Source of the DNA: Campylobacteraceae bacterium
GTDB lineage: Bacteria; Campylobacterota; Campylobacteria; Campylobacterales; Arcobacteraceae
Assembly: GCA_013373175.1 (NCBI GenBank)
Contig: JABXII010000018.1
Location: 62,001 to 126,000, forward strand
Direction: 5' to 3'
DNA length: 64,000 nucleotides
This document shows positions 1 to 8,547 of the stretch, piece by piece. Position 1 is the first letter of the stretch; every line of letters begins with the position of its first letter. Under the pieces are notes generated by a model. That model was not told the origin of the DNA and ran no database searches. It worked only from the letters and a program-made list of their open reading frames with translations. Position numbers and translations under genes: made by a program.

Positions 1-2
1 GA

Positions 3-104
<102 letters not shown>

Positions 105-119
105 TTACAAGGTTTTAAC

Positions 120-1217
120 ATGATACTAGAATTATCAATATTCAGATTTGATGCAAAATCTGATTATTTACCCTATTACAAAAAACATTTTATAAAAATA
201 AAGGAACAAAAAACTTTATTAGATATCTTTAATGAGATAAATGAAGATGAGCCTTTTGATTATGAAGCTTATGAAGACTTTGGTGTTGTAGTAAATAAGA
301 AATATACAACATTAAAAGTTAGTATAAAAAAGCTAGTAGAGATATTTGGAAAAGATTTAACTATTGAGCCTTTATCAATTAGACGAGCTAACAAAGATTT
401 TATAATTGATGAAAGTGATTTTGAAGAAAAACTTGAAATACTTAATGATTTTACTACAGTAGAAGATAAAAGTGAATACCTAGAAAATAAACTACTTTTC
501 TATGCTTCAAATACTTTAAACTTCCAGTATAACTATATTGGTGACCCAATTATTTTACTTGCACACAAACTTATTGAAAGAACACCAAAAGACAAAGAAA
601 AAATTCTTAAGTTATTGCAAGAGCAAGAGTATTCTTTAGAGTATCATACAAGTTTAGAAAATAGACTTCTTGATTTTGATAAAACAATTGAAGAGAAAAT
701 AAATCAAATAAGAAATGAATTAGGACTTATTAAAAGTATTGAGGAGCAAAACTTTTGTTTAGACAAATCTTCAAGTGTAAAGTTTCATGATTATGATTTA
801 AACTCTGTGATAAAACATGATTTCCATGATTTTAATCTTGCATACTATTATGGTAAAAATAAAGACAAAGAAGTAGAAGAGTTTTTAAATAAATTAAACG
901 CAAAAAAAATAAAACTAGAAAATGAAAATATAGATTTAAATCTTGAATTGTTTCATATAAATCAAAATCTTACTATTAAACTTGCGGCAACTATTATGCT
1001 TGAAGCTTTTGATGCAGGAGCAGATTTACTTATAGTTGATAGTATTGAAGTATTTAAATTATTTGATACAAATAGATTAAGTCTTAGTAAAGCAGTAGGA
1101 AGAGAAGTAATTATTCCAATTTTGCACAAAAGTGAACTTTTTAATTTAAGCTTTAATGAACACCAAAAGTTAAAAAAAGAGTTCTCTAAACATGAAATTG
1201 ATCCTGAAATAATATAA
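120..1217 (+). CDS. HdrB/CCG-like protein without cysteine ligands (DUF5644-type N-terminus)
   Basis: A 365-residue soluble protein. The N-terminal ~110 residues (ELSIFRFDAKSDYLPYYKKH..., then LTIEPLSIRRANKDFIID) look like a ferredoxin-fold or SdhB-like domain seen in Campylobacterota proteins; I recall the label DUF5644 but cannot check it. The C-terminal ~140 residues follow the outline of HdrB/CCG domains: a YYGK where HdrB has YYPGC, then a GADLLIVDSIEVF stretch where HdrB has GAD..V..CP.C. The expected cysteines are missing, so it probably does not bind the usual iron-sulfur cluster. It sits after murA and 10 bases before the HNH-like gene. The specific function is unknown. Confidence 0.6.
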   Translation: MILELSIFRFDAKSDYLPYYKKHFIKIKEQKTLLDIFNEINEDEPFDYEAYEDFGVVVNKKYTTLKVSIKKLVEIFGKDLTIEPLSIRRANKDFIIDESDFEEKLEILNDFTTVEDKSEYLENKLLFYASNTLNFQYNYIGDPIILLAHKLIERTPKDKEKILKLLQEQEYSLEYHTSLENRLLDFDKTIEEKINQIRNELGLIKSIEEQNFCLDKSSSVKFHDYDLNSVIKHDFHDFNLAYYYGKNKDKEVEEFLNKLNAKKIKLENENIDLNLELFHINQNLTIKLAATIMLEAFDAGADLLIVDSIEVFKLFDTNRLSLSKAVGREVIIPILHKSELFNLSFNEHQKLKKEFSKHEIDPEII

Positions 1218-1227
1218 AGGGAAAAAA

Positions 1228-1848
1228 ATGGTTTTAGACTTAAAATATGTTCTTATAGGTTTTATAATTATTGGATCTTTAATTCCTTTATATATTTATA
1301 GAAAAGAGATATATAAAAGATTTTATAAAAAAGGTAGTACTAAAGGATTTATGAAAGATTGTGAAATATATTTAGTTTCCAATCATCCTAAAATTAAATT
1401 TAATTTTAATATTGAAAAAAAATACGAAGATGAAAAAGATATTAGAATAAAAGAGACTTTAATAGTTGAAGATTTAATAAGCCAATACATAGAGTATGAT
1501 TATGAACTTATTACACAAAAATCAGTTCCTAAAGAGGTTCTTTGGGGAGGATATGAAGCTAATTCAAGACTTATAAAAGACAATAAAAGACCAAGTGATT
1601 GGGCAAAAAGAAGAGAAGTTGCTTGGAATAGAGATAAAGGTAAATGCAATAGATGTGGAATAAAAACCAAACTTGTTGATGCTCAAGTTCTTTTAGCAAA
1701 ACAGATGAAAGATGGTGGAGGTTTCAATCTAGAAAATATTGTTGTTCTTTGTTCTGATTGTGCAAAAGTTATTAAATCAGAAAATAAACAAAAAACAGCA
1801 AAAGATTTAAATATTACATACAATCTTATGAAAAAAGTAGAAGGATAA
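1228..1848 (+). CDS. Membrane-anchored HNH-like zinc-finger protein
   Basis: A 206-residue protein. Residues ~5-24 (LKYVLIGFIIIGSLIPLYIY) form one N-terminal membrane segment followed by basic residues, so the rest is probably cytoplasmic. The C-terminal third resembles an HNH nuclease: WAKRREVAWNRDKGKCNRCG, then NLENIVVLCSDC, giving two CxxC pairs for a structural zinc. The usual histidine-rich beta-turn (VDHIxP) reads VDAQVLLAKQ, so the catalytic histidine seems lost. A start at 1228 is supported by AAAGGGAAAAAA just upstream. It may be a nucleic-acid-binding rather than cutting protein. The operon with the previous gene is likely. Confidence 0.6.
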   Translation: MVLDLKYVLIGFIIIGSLIPLYIYRKEIYKRFYKKGSTKGFMKDCEIYLVSNHPKIKFNFNIEKKYEDEKDIRIKETLIVEDLISQYIEYDYELITQKSVPKEVLWGGYEANSRLIKDNKRPSDWAKRREVAWNRDKGKCNRCGIKTKLVDAQVLLAKQMKDGGGFNLENIVVLCSDCAKVIKSENKQKTAKDLNITYNLMKKVEG

Positions 1849-1856
1849 CCTTCTAC
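1837..1856. terminator. Bidirectional intrinsic terminator
   Basis: The inverted repeat GTAGAAGG-ATAA-CCTTCTAC spans the convergent gene ends. On the minus strand the stem is followed by six T residues, a canonical intrinsic terminator for the BCCT gene. It overlaps the last codons of the HNH-like gene. Confidence 0.75.
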
Positions 1857-3517
1857 CTATATTCAGGTTTTTCTAACTTCTTAGCTTCAGGATTTAATTC
1901 ATCAATTAATACTCCCTCTTCCCCTACTTCGTCATCTAAAATCCAAGGTTCTCTAACTGTAATTTCTTCATTACCTGATCTTGCAGGAGTATCTTCTAAA
2001 CTCAGACTTTTTAATAATCCAGCTATCATTGCAATTATAATAACTGAAAAAGGTAATGCAGCGGTAATAACTGCCGCTTGAAGAGTTTTTAAACCACCTG
2101 CTACAATTAAAACTCCTGTTAATAAAGTCATAATAACTCCCCATAAAGCTCTGTGAGCAGATGGAGGAGAAATAGAACCAGAAGCTAAGATTGTGGTAAT
2201 TACTAATGTTCCTGCATTGGCTGATGTGATTAAATAAGTTGCAATAAGTACTATCATTAGTATTGACATAATATCAGACATAAAACCTATATCCATATTT
2301 TCAAGCATAATAAATAATGCAGAAGAGACATCACTATTTACAGCAGTAATAATATCTTTTCCCATAAAAAGTTGTTCATATAAAGCAGTCCCACCAAAAA
2401 GACCAATCCAAATTATTGTAATAAGAGTTGGAGTCAATAAAACACCTGCTACAAACTCACCAAAGGTTCTACCCCTTGAGATTCTTGCTATAAACATTCC
2501 AACAAAAGGAGACCAAGCAATCCACCATCCCCAAAAGAATACTGTCCAAACAGTTTGCCAATCACTATCTCTTGTTACATTAGTATGGAAAGTTAATCTA
2601 ATAATATCTTGCACATAAGTTCCAGTAGCTTCAATTGTTATTCCAATTAAATATTGCGTTGGGCCATATACAAGTAAAAAGGCTAAAACAAAAATACTAA
2701 GCCAAAAGTTTCCTACAGATAAAAGCTTTACACCTTTACTAACCCCTGAAACAACTGAAATAGTAGCAATAAGCATAATAATTACCATTACAATTAATTG
2801 AAAAGATAAGGAACTTTTAATCCCAAGAACATGACTAAGTCCTGCATTCATTTGTTGAACACCAAGACCAAGGGTTGTTGCAATACCAAAAATAGTACCA
2901 AATACTGCAAGCATATCTACAACATCACCTAAAGTTCCATCAACTTTTTTCCCTAAAATAGGATAAAGTGCAGAACGAATAGTTAAAGGATAATTGTGTC
3001 TATATGCAAAATATGCCATTGTAATTGCAATGAAAGAGAAAATTGCCCAACCATTTAAACCCCAGTGAAAATAACTAAGAGATAAACCTACAATTGCTGC
3101 TTCAGGATTCATATTTGAGTTTGTGAATGGATTATTTTGAAACTGCATAATTGGCTGTGCTACAGACCAGAATAAAATACCAACACCAGTACCAGCAGCA
3201 AATAACATAGATACCCAAGAAAAGAAAGTAAACTCAGGTTGTTCTGCATCAGAACCAAGCCTTACATTTTTATATCTTCCCATTCCTAGCCATATCATAA
3301 AAAAAAGTAAAAAAGCTACTAATAAAACATAATACCATTCTAAAAAAGGATTTAAAAATATTCTAATATTTTGTAAAAAATTCTCACTTTTACTGGGATA
3401 ATATCCCGTAAAAAAAACAGAAATTAGAATTAACATAATAGAAATAATTGACATTTTTCTATTCATTCCCTTAAAAATACCAACATTAGAGACTTTCATT
3501 TCAAAACCTTTTGTCAT
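1853..3517 (-). CDS. BCCT-family transporter (betaine/choline/carnitine type)
   Basis: A 554-residue polytopic membrane protein with about 12 hydrophobic helices. The family signature is clear: AAGTGVGILFWSVAQP near residue 107-122 and FWGWWIAWSPFVGMFIARIS followed by RGRTFGEF near residue 330. BCCT carriers import quaternary-ammonium or betaine-type compatible solutes, usually with Na+ or H+. The glycine-rich segment has GILFWSVAQP where many members have GVAEP, so the substrate should not be assumed. The C-terminal tail is acidic (LDDEVGEEGVLIDELNPEAKKLEKPEYR region). It stands alone, converging on the HNH-like gene and terminating at the hairpin at 1837-1856. Confidence 0.9.
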   Translation of the reverse strand: MTKGFEMKVSNVGIFKGMNRKMSIISIMLILISVFFTGYYPSKSENFLQNIRIFLNPFLEWYYVLLVAFLLFFMIWLGMGRYKNVRLGSDAEQPEFTFFSWVSMLFAAGTGVGILFWSVAQPIMQFQNNPFTNSNMNPEAAIVGLSLSYFHWGLNGWAIFSFIAITMAYFAYRHNYPLTIRSALYPILGKKVDGTLGDVVDMLAVFGTIFGIATTLGLGVQQMNAGLSHVLGIKSSLSFQLIVMVIIMLIATISVVSGVSKGVKLLSVGNFWLSIFVLAFLLVYGPTQYLIGITIEATGTYVQDIIRLTFHTNVTRDSDWQTVWTVFFWGWWIAWSPFVGMFIARISRGRTFGEFVAGVLLTPTLITIIWIGLFGGTALYEQLFMGKDIITAVNSDVSSALFIMLENMDIGFMSDIMSILMIVLIATYLITSANAGTLVITTILASGSISPPSAHRALWGVIMTLLTGVLIVAGGLKTLQAAVITAALPFSVIIIAMIAGLLKSLSLEDTPARSGNEEITVREPWILDDEVGEEGVLIDELNPEAKKLEKPEYR

Positions 3518-3572
3518 AAATCACGTTATTTTTTATTAGATTAACAAATAAAACTTAACATTTAGTTAAGCT

Positions 3573-4985
3573 TTATGAACCTAAATAGCTCTGTAGTCTC
3601 TCTTCTTGCAAAGGATTTTTCTTTGTTTCTATAGAGGTTTTATCTTTTTTCTTTGCTAACTTTAACAATAATTTTTCTAAAAGTTTATCTTCTAGAATTT
3701 TTATTTTTGCTAATTCATTTGTTACATAAGTTAAGTCTTTATTTTCAGGAACTATATATGGTGTAATAATTATTATTAAGTTTTTCGTACGCTTACTCTT
3801 GTTTCTATTTTTAAAAAGTTCTCCTAATAATGGTATATCACCAGCATAAGGTATTTTTTCAACAGTTTTTTCTTTTCTTTTTTCAATAAGACCTCCTAAG
3901 ACTATAGTCTCGCCATTGTTTACAAAGGCTGTAGTTTTGATTCTTTTTTTGGAAGTATCTGGATTATTATTTGTATTATTGTTTTTAATTCCTTCTAAAA
4001 TAGCTTCTATATCTAATAATACTTTGTTTGAATCAACTCTTGGTTTTACTTTTAAAGTTAATCCAATGTCTTCTCTTTCAAAAATATTTTTAGTAGTTCC
4101 ACCATCTGTTGTTGTACTTCCTGTTTGAATAGAGATAGTTTCTCCCACATAAATTGAACTAGCTATATTATTTAAACAAAGTAAAGTTGGTTCAGAAACA
4201 ATATCTAAAGCATATGTTTTATTTAATAAATTTAATGAGGCTCCAAGTGCAAGTGAAGAGCTTAAATTAGGTATTTCTAATCCAATAGATGATGTATCAA
4301 AAGTAAGAGCAGTACCATTGTTTAAATTTGAGCTAAAAGTATAAAGACCAGAACTATATGATTTTGCTCCTAATATCCCAAATTTAAAACCAACATCTTT
4401 TAATAAGACATCATCAAGCTCAACAATCTTTGCTTTTACATATATTTGTTTTTTTCTTTTATCAAGAGTTTTTATAATTTTTATTAAAGAATTAATCTCT
4501 TTTTCTGCACCATCTAAAACAAGAGAATTTGAACTCTCTTCATAAATAATAACACTCTTATATGAAGCTTTTTTCTCTCTTTTTTCAATTATTTTACTTA
4601 ATATTTTTTGAACATGTTTTGCATCTAGATTTATTAGTTTAATTACTTCTATTTTTCTTTTATAATCTTTTAATTTCTTTGTTTTGAATCTTTTAGTTTT
4701 ATTTATCTTTACTACTTTTAAGATATTTTTATCTTTTTTTAGAATATAACCATTCTCTTTTAGGGATAGTTTTAAAATATCTAGAAGTTCATCTTTTGAT
4801 ATTGGTTCATTTGAAACAAAATTCACTTTTGCATTTATATTTTGTGAGACTAAAATCTTCTTTCCAAGGGTTTTTGATGTGATTTTAATAAGTTGCAAAA
4901 GCTCTAAATTGTTGAAGTTTACATCAATTTTATCCTTTGAAAATAAAAAAGACACCAGAAGAAAAGTTAAAAATAGATATTTCAT
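3573..4985 (-). CDS. GspD/CtsD-like outer-membrane secretin
   Basis: A 470-residue protein with an N-terminal signal peptide (MKYLFLTFLLVSFLFS). Residues ~18-95 look like a secretin N0/STN-type domain (FNNLELLQLIKITSKTLGKK), followed by an N1-type domain with IKLINLDAKHVQKILSKII. The C-terminal secretin domain carries VGETISIQTG, NNGETIVLGGLIEKR, IPYAGDIPLLGELF and LIIIITPYIV. Secretins form gated outer-membrane rings for type II secretion, type IV pili or DNA uptake. At 470 residues it is shorter than typical GspD (~650), and similar in size to CtsD of the Campylobacter natural transformation system. No other secretion genes are adjacent. Confidence 0.85.
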   Translation of the reverse strand: MKYLFLTFLLVSFLFSKDKIDVNFNNLELLQLIKITSKTLGKKILVSQNINAKVNFVSNEPISKDELLDILKLSLKENGYILKKDKNILKVVKINKTKRFKTKKLKDYKRKIEVIKLINLDAKHVQKILSKIIEKREKKASYKSVIIYEESSNSLVLDGAEKEINSLIKIIKTLDKRKKQIYVKAKIVELDDVLLKDVGFKFGILGAKSYSSGLYTFSSNLNNGTALTFDTSSIGLEIPNLSSSLALGASLNLLNKTYALDIVSEPTLLCLNNIASSIYVGETISIQTGSTTTDGGTTKNIFEREDIGLTLKVKPRVDSNKVLLDIEAILEGIKNNNTNNNPDTSKKRIKTTAFVNNGETIVLGGLIEKRKEKTVEKIPYAGDIPLLGELFKNRNKSKRTKNLIIIITPYIVPENKDLTYVTNELAKIKILEDKLLEKLLLKLAKKKDKTSIETKKNPLQEERLQSYLGS

Positions 4986-5041
4986 AAAGGCTCCAAGATA
5001 ATATTTTTAATTATTATAATGAAACTTTATTTATAATTTTT

Positions 5042-5617
5042 TTAATTATTAAGTTTTAAGTCAATAGGAAGTTGTTCTTGTAGTTTTTCTTTTTGCTCTT
5101 TAGTTAAAAGTAGTGTCAAGGTTACATCACTTACAAACTCTTTATTAGAAACTTCAATTTCTAATTCATTTAATAAATATTCTATTTTAGAAAGCCTTGA
5201 ATAATCCAAAGTTAAAAAATATTTTTCTTTATCTTCATATTTTATTAACTCACTTTCATTAATCACTAAATTCACAGCATCACTGTAGGCCCTAACTAAT
5301 CCACCAGTACCAAGTTTAATTCCACCAAAATATCTTATTATGATAACGGCACAATTAATAAGCTCATTTCCCGCTAATACATTTAAGGCAGGTTTTCCAC
5401 TTGTTCCTCTTGGTTCCCCATCATCACTGCTATTTTCTACTATTTGATTAAATTCGTTTAAGTGTCTGTAAGCATAAACAAAGTGTCTTGCTTTTGGATG
5501 TTCTTGTCGTAATCTTTTCATAAGTAAATCAAATTGGTTAAAAGGTACTAAATGAGCTATAAACTTTGATTTTTTCTCTTCATAAGTGTGAGAAGTTTCT
5601 TCTTTTACAAAATACAT
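5042..5617 (-). CDS. YigZ/IMPACT family protein
   Basis: A 191-residue soluble protein. It shows the UPF0029/IMPACT signature: EEKKSKFIAHL near residue 14, HPKARHFVYAYR, SSDDGEPRGTSGKPAL and VIIIRYFGGIKLGTGGLVRAY around residues 65-115. The C-terminal ~60 residues form the second small domain typical of YigZ. IMPACT-family proteins are linked to translation-related stress signalling in eukaryotes, but the bacterial role is not settled. Monocistronic and divergent from tlyA. Confidence 0.88.
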   Translation of the reverse strand: MYFVKEETSHTYEEKKSKFIAHLVPFNQFDLLMKRLRQEHPKARHFVYAYRHLNEFNQIVENSSDDGEPRGTSGKPALNVLAGNELINCAVIIIRYFGGIKLGTGGLVRAYSDAVNLVINESELIKYEDKEKYFLTLDYSRLSKIEYLLNELEIEVSNKEFVSDVTLTLLLTKEQKEKLQEQLPIDLKLNN

Positions 5618-5693
5618 TTTTCTATTTTACTCAAAGAGACTAAAATAACTATAAATAATCAAAGCAGAAGCATTTTTTTATTATAATTCCCCA

Positions 5694-6410
5694 ATGAAAG
5701 AGATGCGATTAGATTTATATCTTACAAAATATTTTAATATCCAAAGTAGAAATAAAGCAAGTGAACTTATAAAAGCTAAAAAAGTAAAGGTAGATGAAAA
5801 GATAGTTTCAAAACCATCTTTTATAGTTTCCCAAGACCATAAAATAGAAGTTTTAGAAGATGAGTTTTATGTAAGTCGTGCAGCTTATAAACTAAAGTAC
5901 TTTGTTGAAGAGTTTCAAATTCAAATTAAAGATAAAGAGGCTTTAGATATTGGAAGTAGTACAGGAGGTTTTACTCAAATACTCCTAGAAAAAGGCGCTA
6001 AAAGTGTAGTATGTGTTGATGTTGGTTCAAATCAATTGCATGAAAGAATAAAAGATGATAAAAGAATTATCTTTTATGAAAATCAAGATATTAGAACATT
6101 TAAAAGTGAAAATAAGTTTGAAATAGTAACTTGCGATGTTTCGTTTATCTCTATTTTGAATATTATTGAAGATATAGATTCTCAAGCAAAAAATGAAATT
6201 ATAATTTTGTTTAAACCACAATTTGAAGTTGGAACAAATGTTAAAAGAGACAAAAAAGGTGTTGTAAAAGACAGTAAAGCTATTACTAAATCAAGAGATA
6301 AATTTTTAGATGCTTGTAAATTACTAGGCTGGAATCTAAAAGCTTGTGCAAAAAGTAAACTTGAAGGAAAAGATGGAAATGAAGAAGAGCTCTTCTATTT
6401 TGAGAAATAA
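5694..6410 (+). CDS. tlyA: TlyA-family rRNA 2'-O-methyltransferase
   Basis: A 238-residue protein with an N-terminal S4 RNA-binding domain (RLDLYLTKYFNIQSRNKASELIK, residues ~5-28, in the pattern of the family) and a C-terminal Rossmann methyltransferase. The SAM motif is ALDIGSSTGGFTQ at ~83-95, and VTCDVSFISI and LFKPQFEVG follow. TlyA enzymes methylate cytidine 2'-OH groups in 16S and/or 23S rRNA and affect capreomycin sensitivity. The ATG at 5703 (residue 4) is an alternative start. The gene overlaps the start of ribF by about 30 bases. Confidence 0.9.
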   Translation: MKEMRLDLYLTKYFNIQSRNKASELIKAKKVKVDEKIVSKPSFIVSQDHKIEVLEDEFYVSRAAYKLKYFVEEFQIQIKDKEALDIGSSTGGFTQILLEKGAKSVVCVDVGSNQLHERIKDDKRIIFYENQDIRTFKSENKFEIVTCDVSFISILNIIEDIDSQAKNEIIILFKPQFEVGTNVKRDKKGVVKDSKAITKSRDKFLDACKLLGWNLKACAKSKLEGKDGNEEELFYFEK

Positions 6411-7215
6411 AAAAAGCATAACAGCAATTGCAATGGGTGGTTTTGATGGTATGCACTACGCCCACCAAAAACTATTTGATAAACTTGGAGAAAATGGAGG
6501 AATTGTCTCTATTGAATCAGGGTTTGCCAACTTAACTCCTAAAAGTTATAGACAAGAGTATTCTATCTACCCAATTTATTATTATGAACTTGAAAATATA
6601 AAACACCTAACTGGAATTGAATTTTTAAATCTTTTAAAAGAAGAGTTTCCAAACTTAAAAAAAATAGTTGTAGGTTTTGATTTTTGTTTTGGTAAAAATA
6701 GACAAAATTGTATTCCTCAATTAAAAGAGCTTTTCAAAGGAGAGGTTGTTGTAATTGATGAAATTAGAATTGATGATGTACCTGTTCATTCTAGGATTAT
6801 AAGAGATTACCTAAAAGATGGAAATATAAAATTTGCAAATAAACTTTTAGCAAAAAACTACAAAATCTTTGGGGACCAAATAAAAGGTCAAGGTTTAGGA
6901 AGTAAAAGTTTTGTGCCTACAATAAATCTAAAAGTTCATGACTTCTTATTACCTAATGAAGGAGTTTATGCTACTTATACAATTATTGCAGAACAAAGAC
7001 ATAAATCAATAACTTTTTTAGGTCATAGAGTAACTACAGATGGCAGTTACGCAGTTGAAACACATATCTTAGATAAAACTATAAAAAACAATTACAAAAC
7101 TGTGCAAATAGAGTTTATTGACAAAATAAGAGATAATAAAAAGTTTGATTCTTTTGAAGAGTTAAAAGAACAAATTGACAAAGACATAAACAACGCTAGA
7201 GATATTTTAAATTAA
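6373..7215 (+). CDS. ribF: RibF, bifunctional riboflavin kinase/FAD synthetase
   Basis: Converts riboflavin to FMN and then FAD. The N-terminal nucleotidyltransferase has AMGGFDGMHYAHQKL (the GxFDGxHxxHQ motif) and VVGFDFCFGKN; the flavokinase part has VPVHSRIIRDYLKDGNI, then the KIFGDQIKGQGLGSKSF and VPTINLK motifs and EGVYATYT. The open frame extends up to 6346, but ATG codons at 6373 and 6379 lie just after AAGGAAAAG inside the end of tlyA, and either gives the usual N-terminus. The ~35-base overlap with tlyA suggests translational coupling. Confidence 0.9.
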   Translation: MEMKKSSSILRNKKSITAIAMGGFDGMHYAHQKLFDKLGENGGIVSIESGFANLTPKSYRQEYSIYPIYYYELENIKHLTGIEFLNLLKEEFPNLKKIVVGFDFCFGKNRQNCIPQLKELFKGEVVVIDEIRIDDVPVHSRIIRDYLKDGNIKFANKLLAKNYKIFGDQIKGQGLGSKSFVPTINLKVHDFLLPNEGVYATYTIIAEQRHKSITFLGHRVTTDGSYAVETHILDKTIKNNYKTVQIEFIDKIRDNKKFDSFEELKEQIDKDINNARDILN

Positions 7216-7301
7216 TAAAATTTCTCTATATTATTTAAAGAATAAACTATTTAAATCAATTGATAAATTATAATTAAACTTCATTTAGCTAAAATATCTT
7301 T

Positions 7302-8012
7302 ATGACAGATAAGGTATTTGAAAAATCAATAACAAAACAATTTGAGTTTGACGAAGAAGTAGCATCGGTATTTGATGATATGTTAAATCGTTCTGTTCCT
7401 TTCTATAAAGAGATGCAACGATTAACAATAAATTTTGCTCTAAACTATTTAGAAGATGATGATACTGTATATGATTTAGGTTGTTCTACAGCTTCAACGT
7501 TAATAGAACTATCAAAGCATACTTCTACAAAGTTAAACTTAGTAGGTATAGATAACTCTCCTGCAATGCTTGCAAGAGCAGCTAATAAGTGTAAAGCTTT
7601 TGGTGTTGATATCAAACTTCTTAATGAAGACTTACATACTATTGATTATCCAGATGCAAAGCTAATCATCTCTAACTATACACTTCAATTCATAAGACCT
7701 CTTCAAAGAGAAAAACTAGTTAAAAAAATATATGAAGGCCTTAAACCAGGTGGTGTTTTTATTTTTTGTGAAAAAGTAATTTCATCAGATAAAGTTTTAG
7801 GTAAACAATACATTGATGAATATTATGAATTTAAAAAGACTCAAGGTTATAGTGAATATGAGATTTCTCAGAAAAGAGAGGCTTTGGAAAATGTACTTAT
7901 ACCTTATACTGATGAAGAAAACAAAAAAATGATACTTGATGCAGGTTTTAACCATTGTGAAATACTTTTCAAATGGGTAAATTTTGCTACATTTATTGCA
8001 ATAAAAAAATAG
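7302..8012 (+). CDS. cmoA: CmoA, carboxy-S-adenosyl-L-methionine synthase
   Basis: A 236-residue SAM-fold enzyme. Signatures are [20 protein letters not shown] (~16-35), the SAM motif [10 protein letters not shown] (~56-65), [19 protein letters not shown] and a [13 protein letters not shown] segment, all typical of CmoA. CmoA makes Cx-SAM from SAM and prephenate, used by CmoB to form cmo5U34 in tRNA wobble positions. A TATAAT-like -10 lies at about 7269. It is 17 bases upstream of bcp. Confidence 0.9.
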   Translation: MTDKVFEKSITKQFEFDEEVASVFDDMLNRSVPFYKEMQRLTINFALNYLEDDDTVYDLGCSTASTLIELSKHTSTKLNLVGIDNSPAMLARAANKCKAFGVDIKLLNEDLHTIDYPDAKLIISNYTLQFIRPLQREKLVKKIYEGLKPGGVFIFCEKVISSDKVLGKQYIDEYYEFKKTQGYSEYEISQKREALENVLIPYTDEENKKMILDAGFNHCEILFKWVNFATFIAIKK

Positions 8013-8029
8013 ATTAAAAAGGAAAAAAG

Positions 8030-8539
8030 ATGATTGAAGTTGGACAAGTAGCACCAGACTTTTGTGCACCAAACCAAGATGATATTGAAATTTGTTCTAG
8101 AGACTTAAAAGGTAAATGGATTGTATTATACTTCTACCCAAGAGATTTAACTCCAGGTTGTACAAATGAAGCTTGTGACTTTACAGAAGCTGAAGCCCAA
8201 TTCGATGATTTAGATGCAATTATCTTAGGAGTTAGTCCAGATGATACTGCAAAACATAGAAAATTTATTGAAAAATATAACCTATCAATTACTTTATTAG
8301 CAGATACTGATAAAAAAATGTGCGAAGACTATGGAGTATGGCAACTTAAAAAATTCATGGGAAGAGAAAATATGGGTGTAGTAAGAACTACATTTATTAT
8401 AAATCCTGAAGGTAAAATTGCTGAAAAATGGGAAAAAGTAAATGTTAGAAAGAAAAAAACTGTAAAAGGTGAAAAGATTGAAGTTCTACACGCAGATGTA
8501 GTTAAGCAAAGACTTCAAGAACTTCAACAAGAGAACTAA
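8030..8539 (+). CDS. bcp: Bcp/PrxQ thiol peroxidase (peroxiredoxin)
   Basis: A 169-residue AhpC/TSA-family peroxiredoxin. The active-site segment YFYPRDLTPGCTNEACDF gives peroxidatic Cys44 and resolving Cys49, the TPGCTxxxC spacing of the BCP/PrxQ group. Downstream WVNVRKKKTVK-like tail (WEKVNVRKKKTVKGEK) is usual. It reduces H2O2 and organic hydroperoxides using thioredoxin. A good ribosome site (AAAAAGGAAAAAAG) precedes the ATG. It lies between cmoA and the pgbA-like gene with short gaps. Confidence 0.92.
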   Translation: MIEVGQVAPDFCAPNQDDIEICSRDLKGKWIVLYFYPRDLTPGCTNEACDFTEAEAQFDDLDAIILGVSPDDTAKHRKFIEKYNLSITLLADTDKKMCEDYGVWQLKKFMGRENMGVVRTTFIINPEGKIAEKWEKVNVRKKKTVKGEKIEVLHADVVKQRLQELQQEN

Positions 8540-8547
8540 GGAAAACA

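Noticed and set aside
6027-6221. 64-residue minus-strand frame inside tlyA
   Set aside because: Shadow of a clear methyltransferase gene; no start signal.
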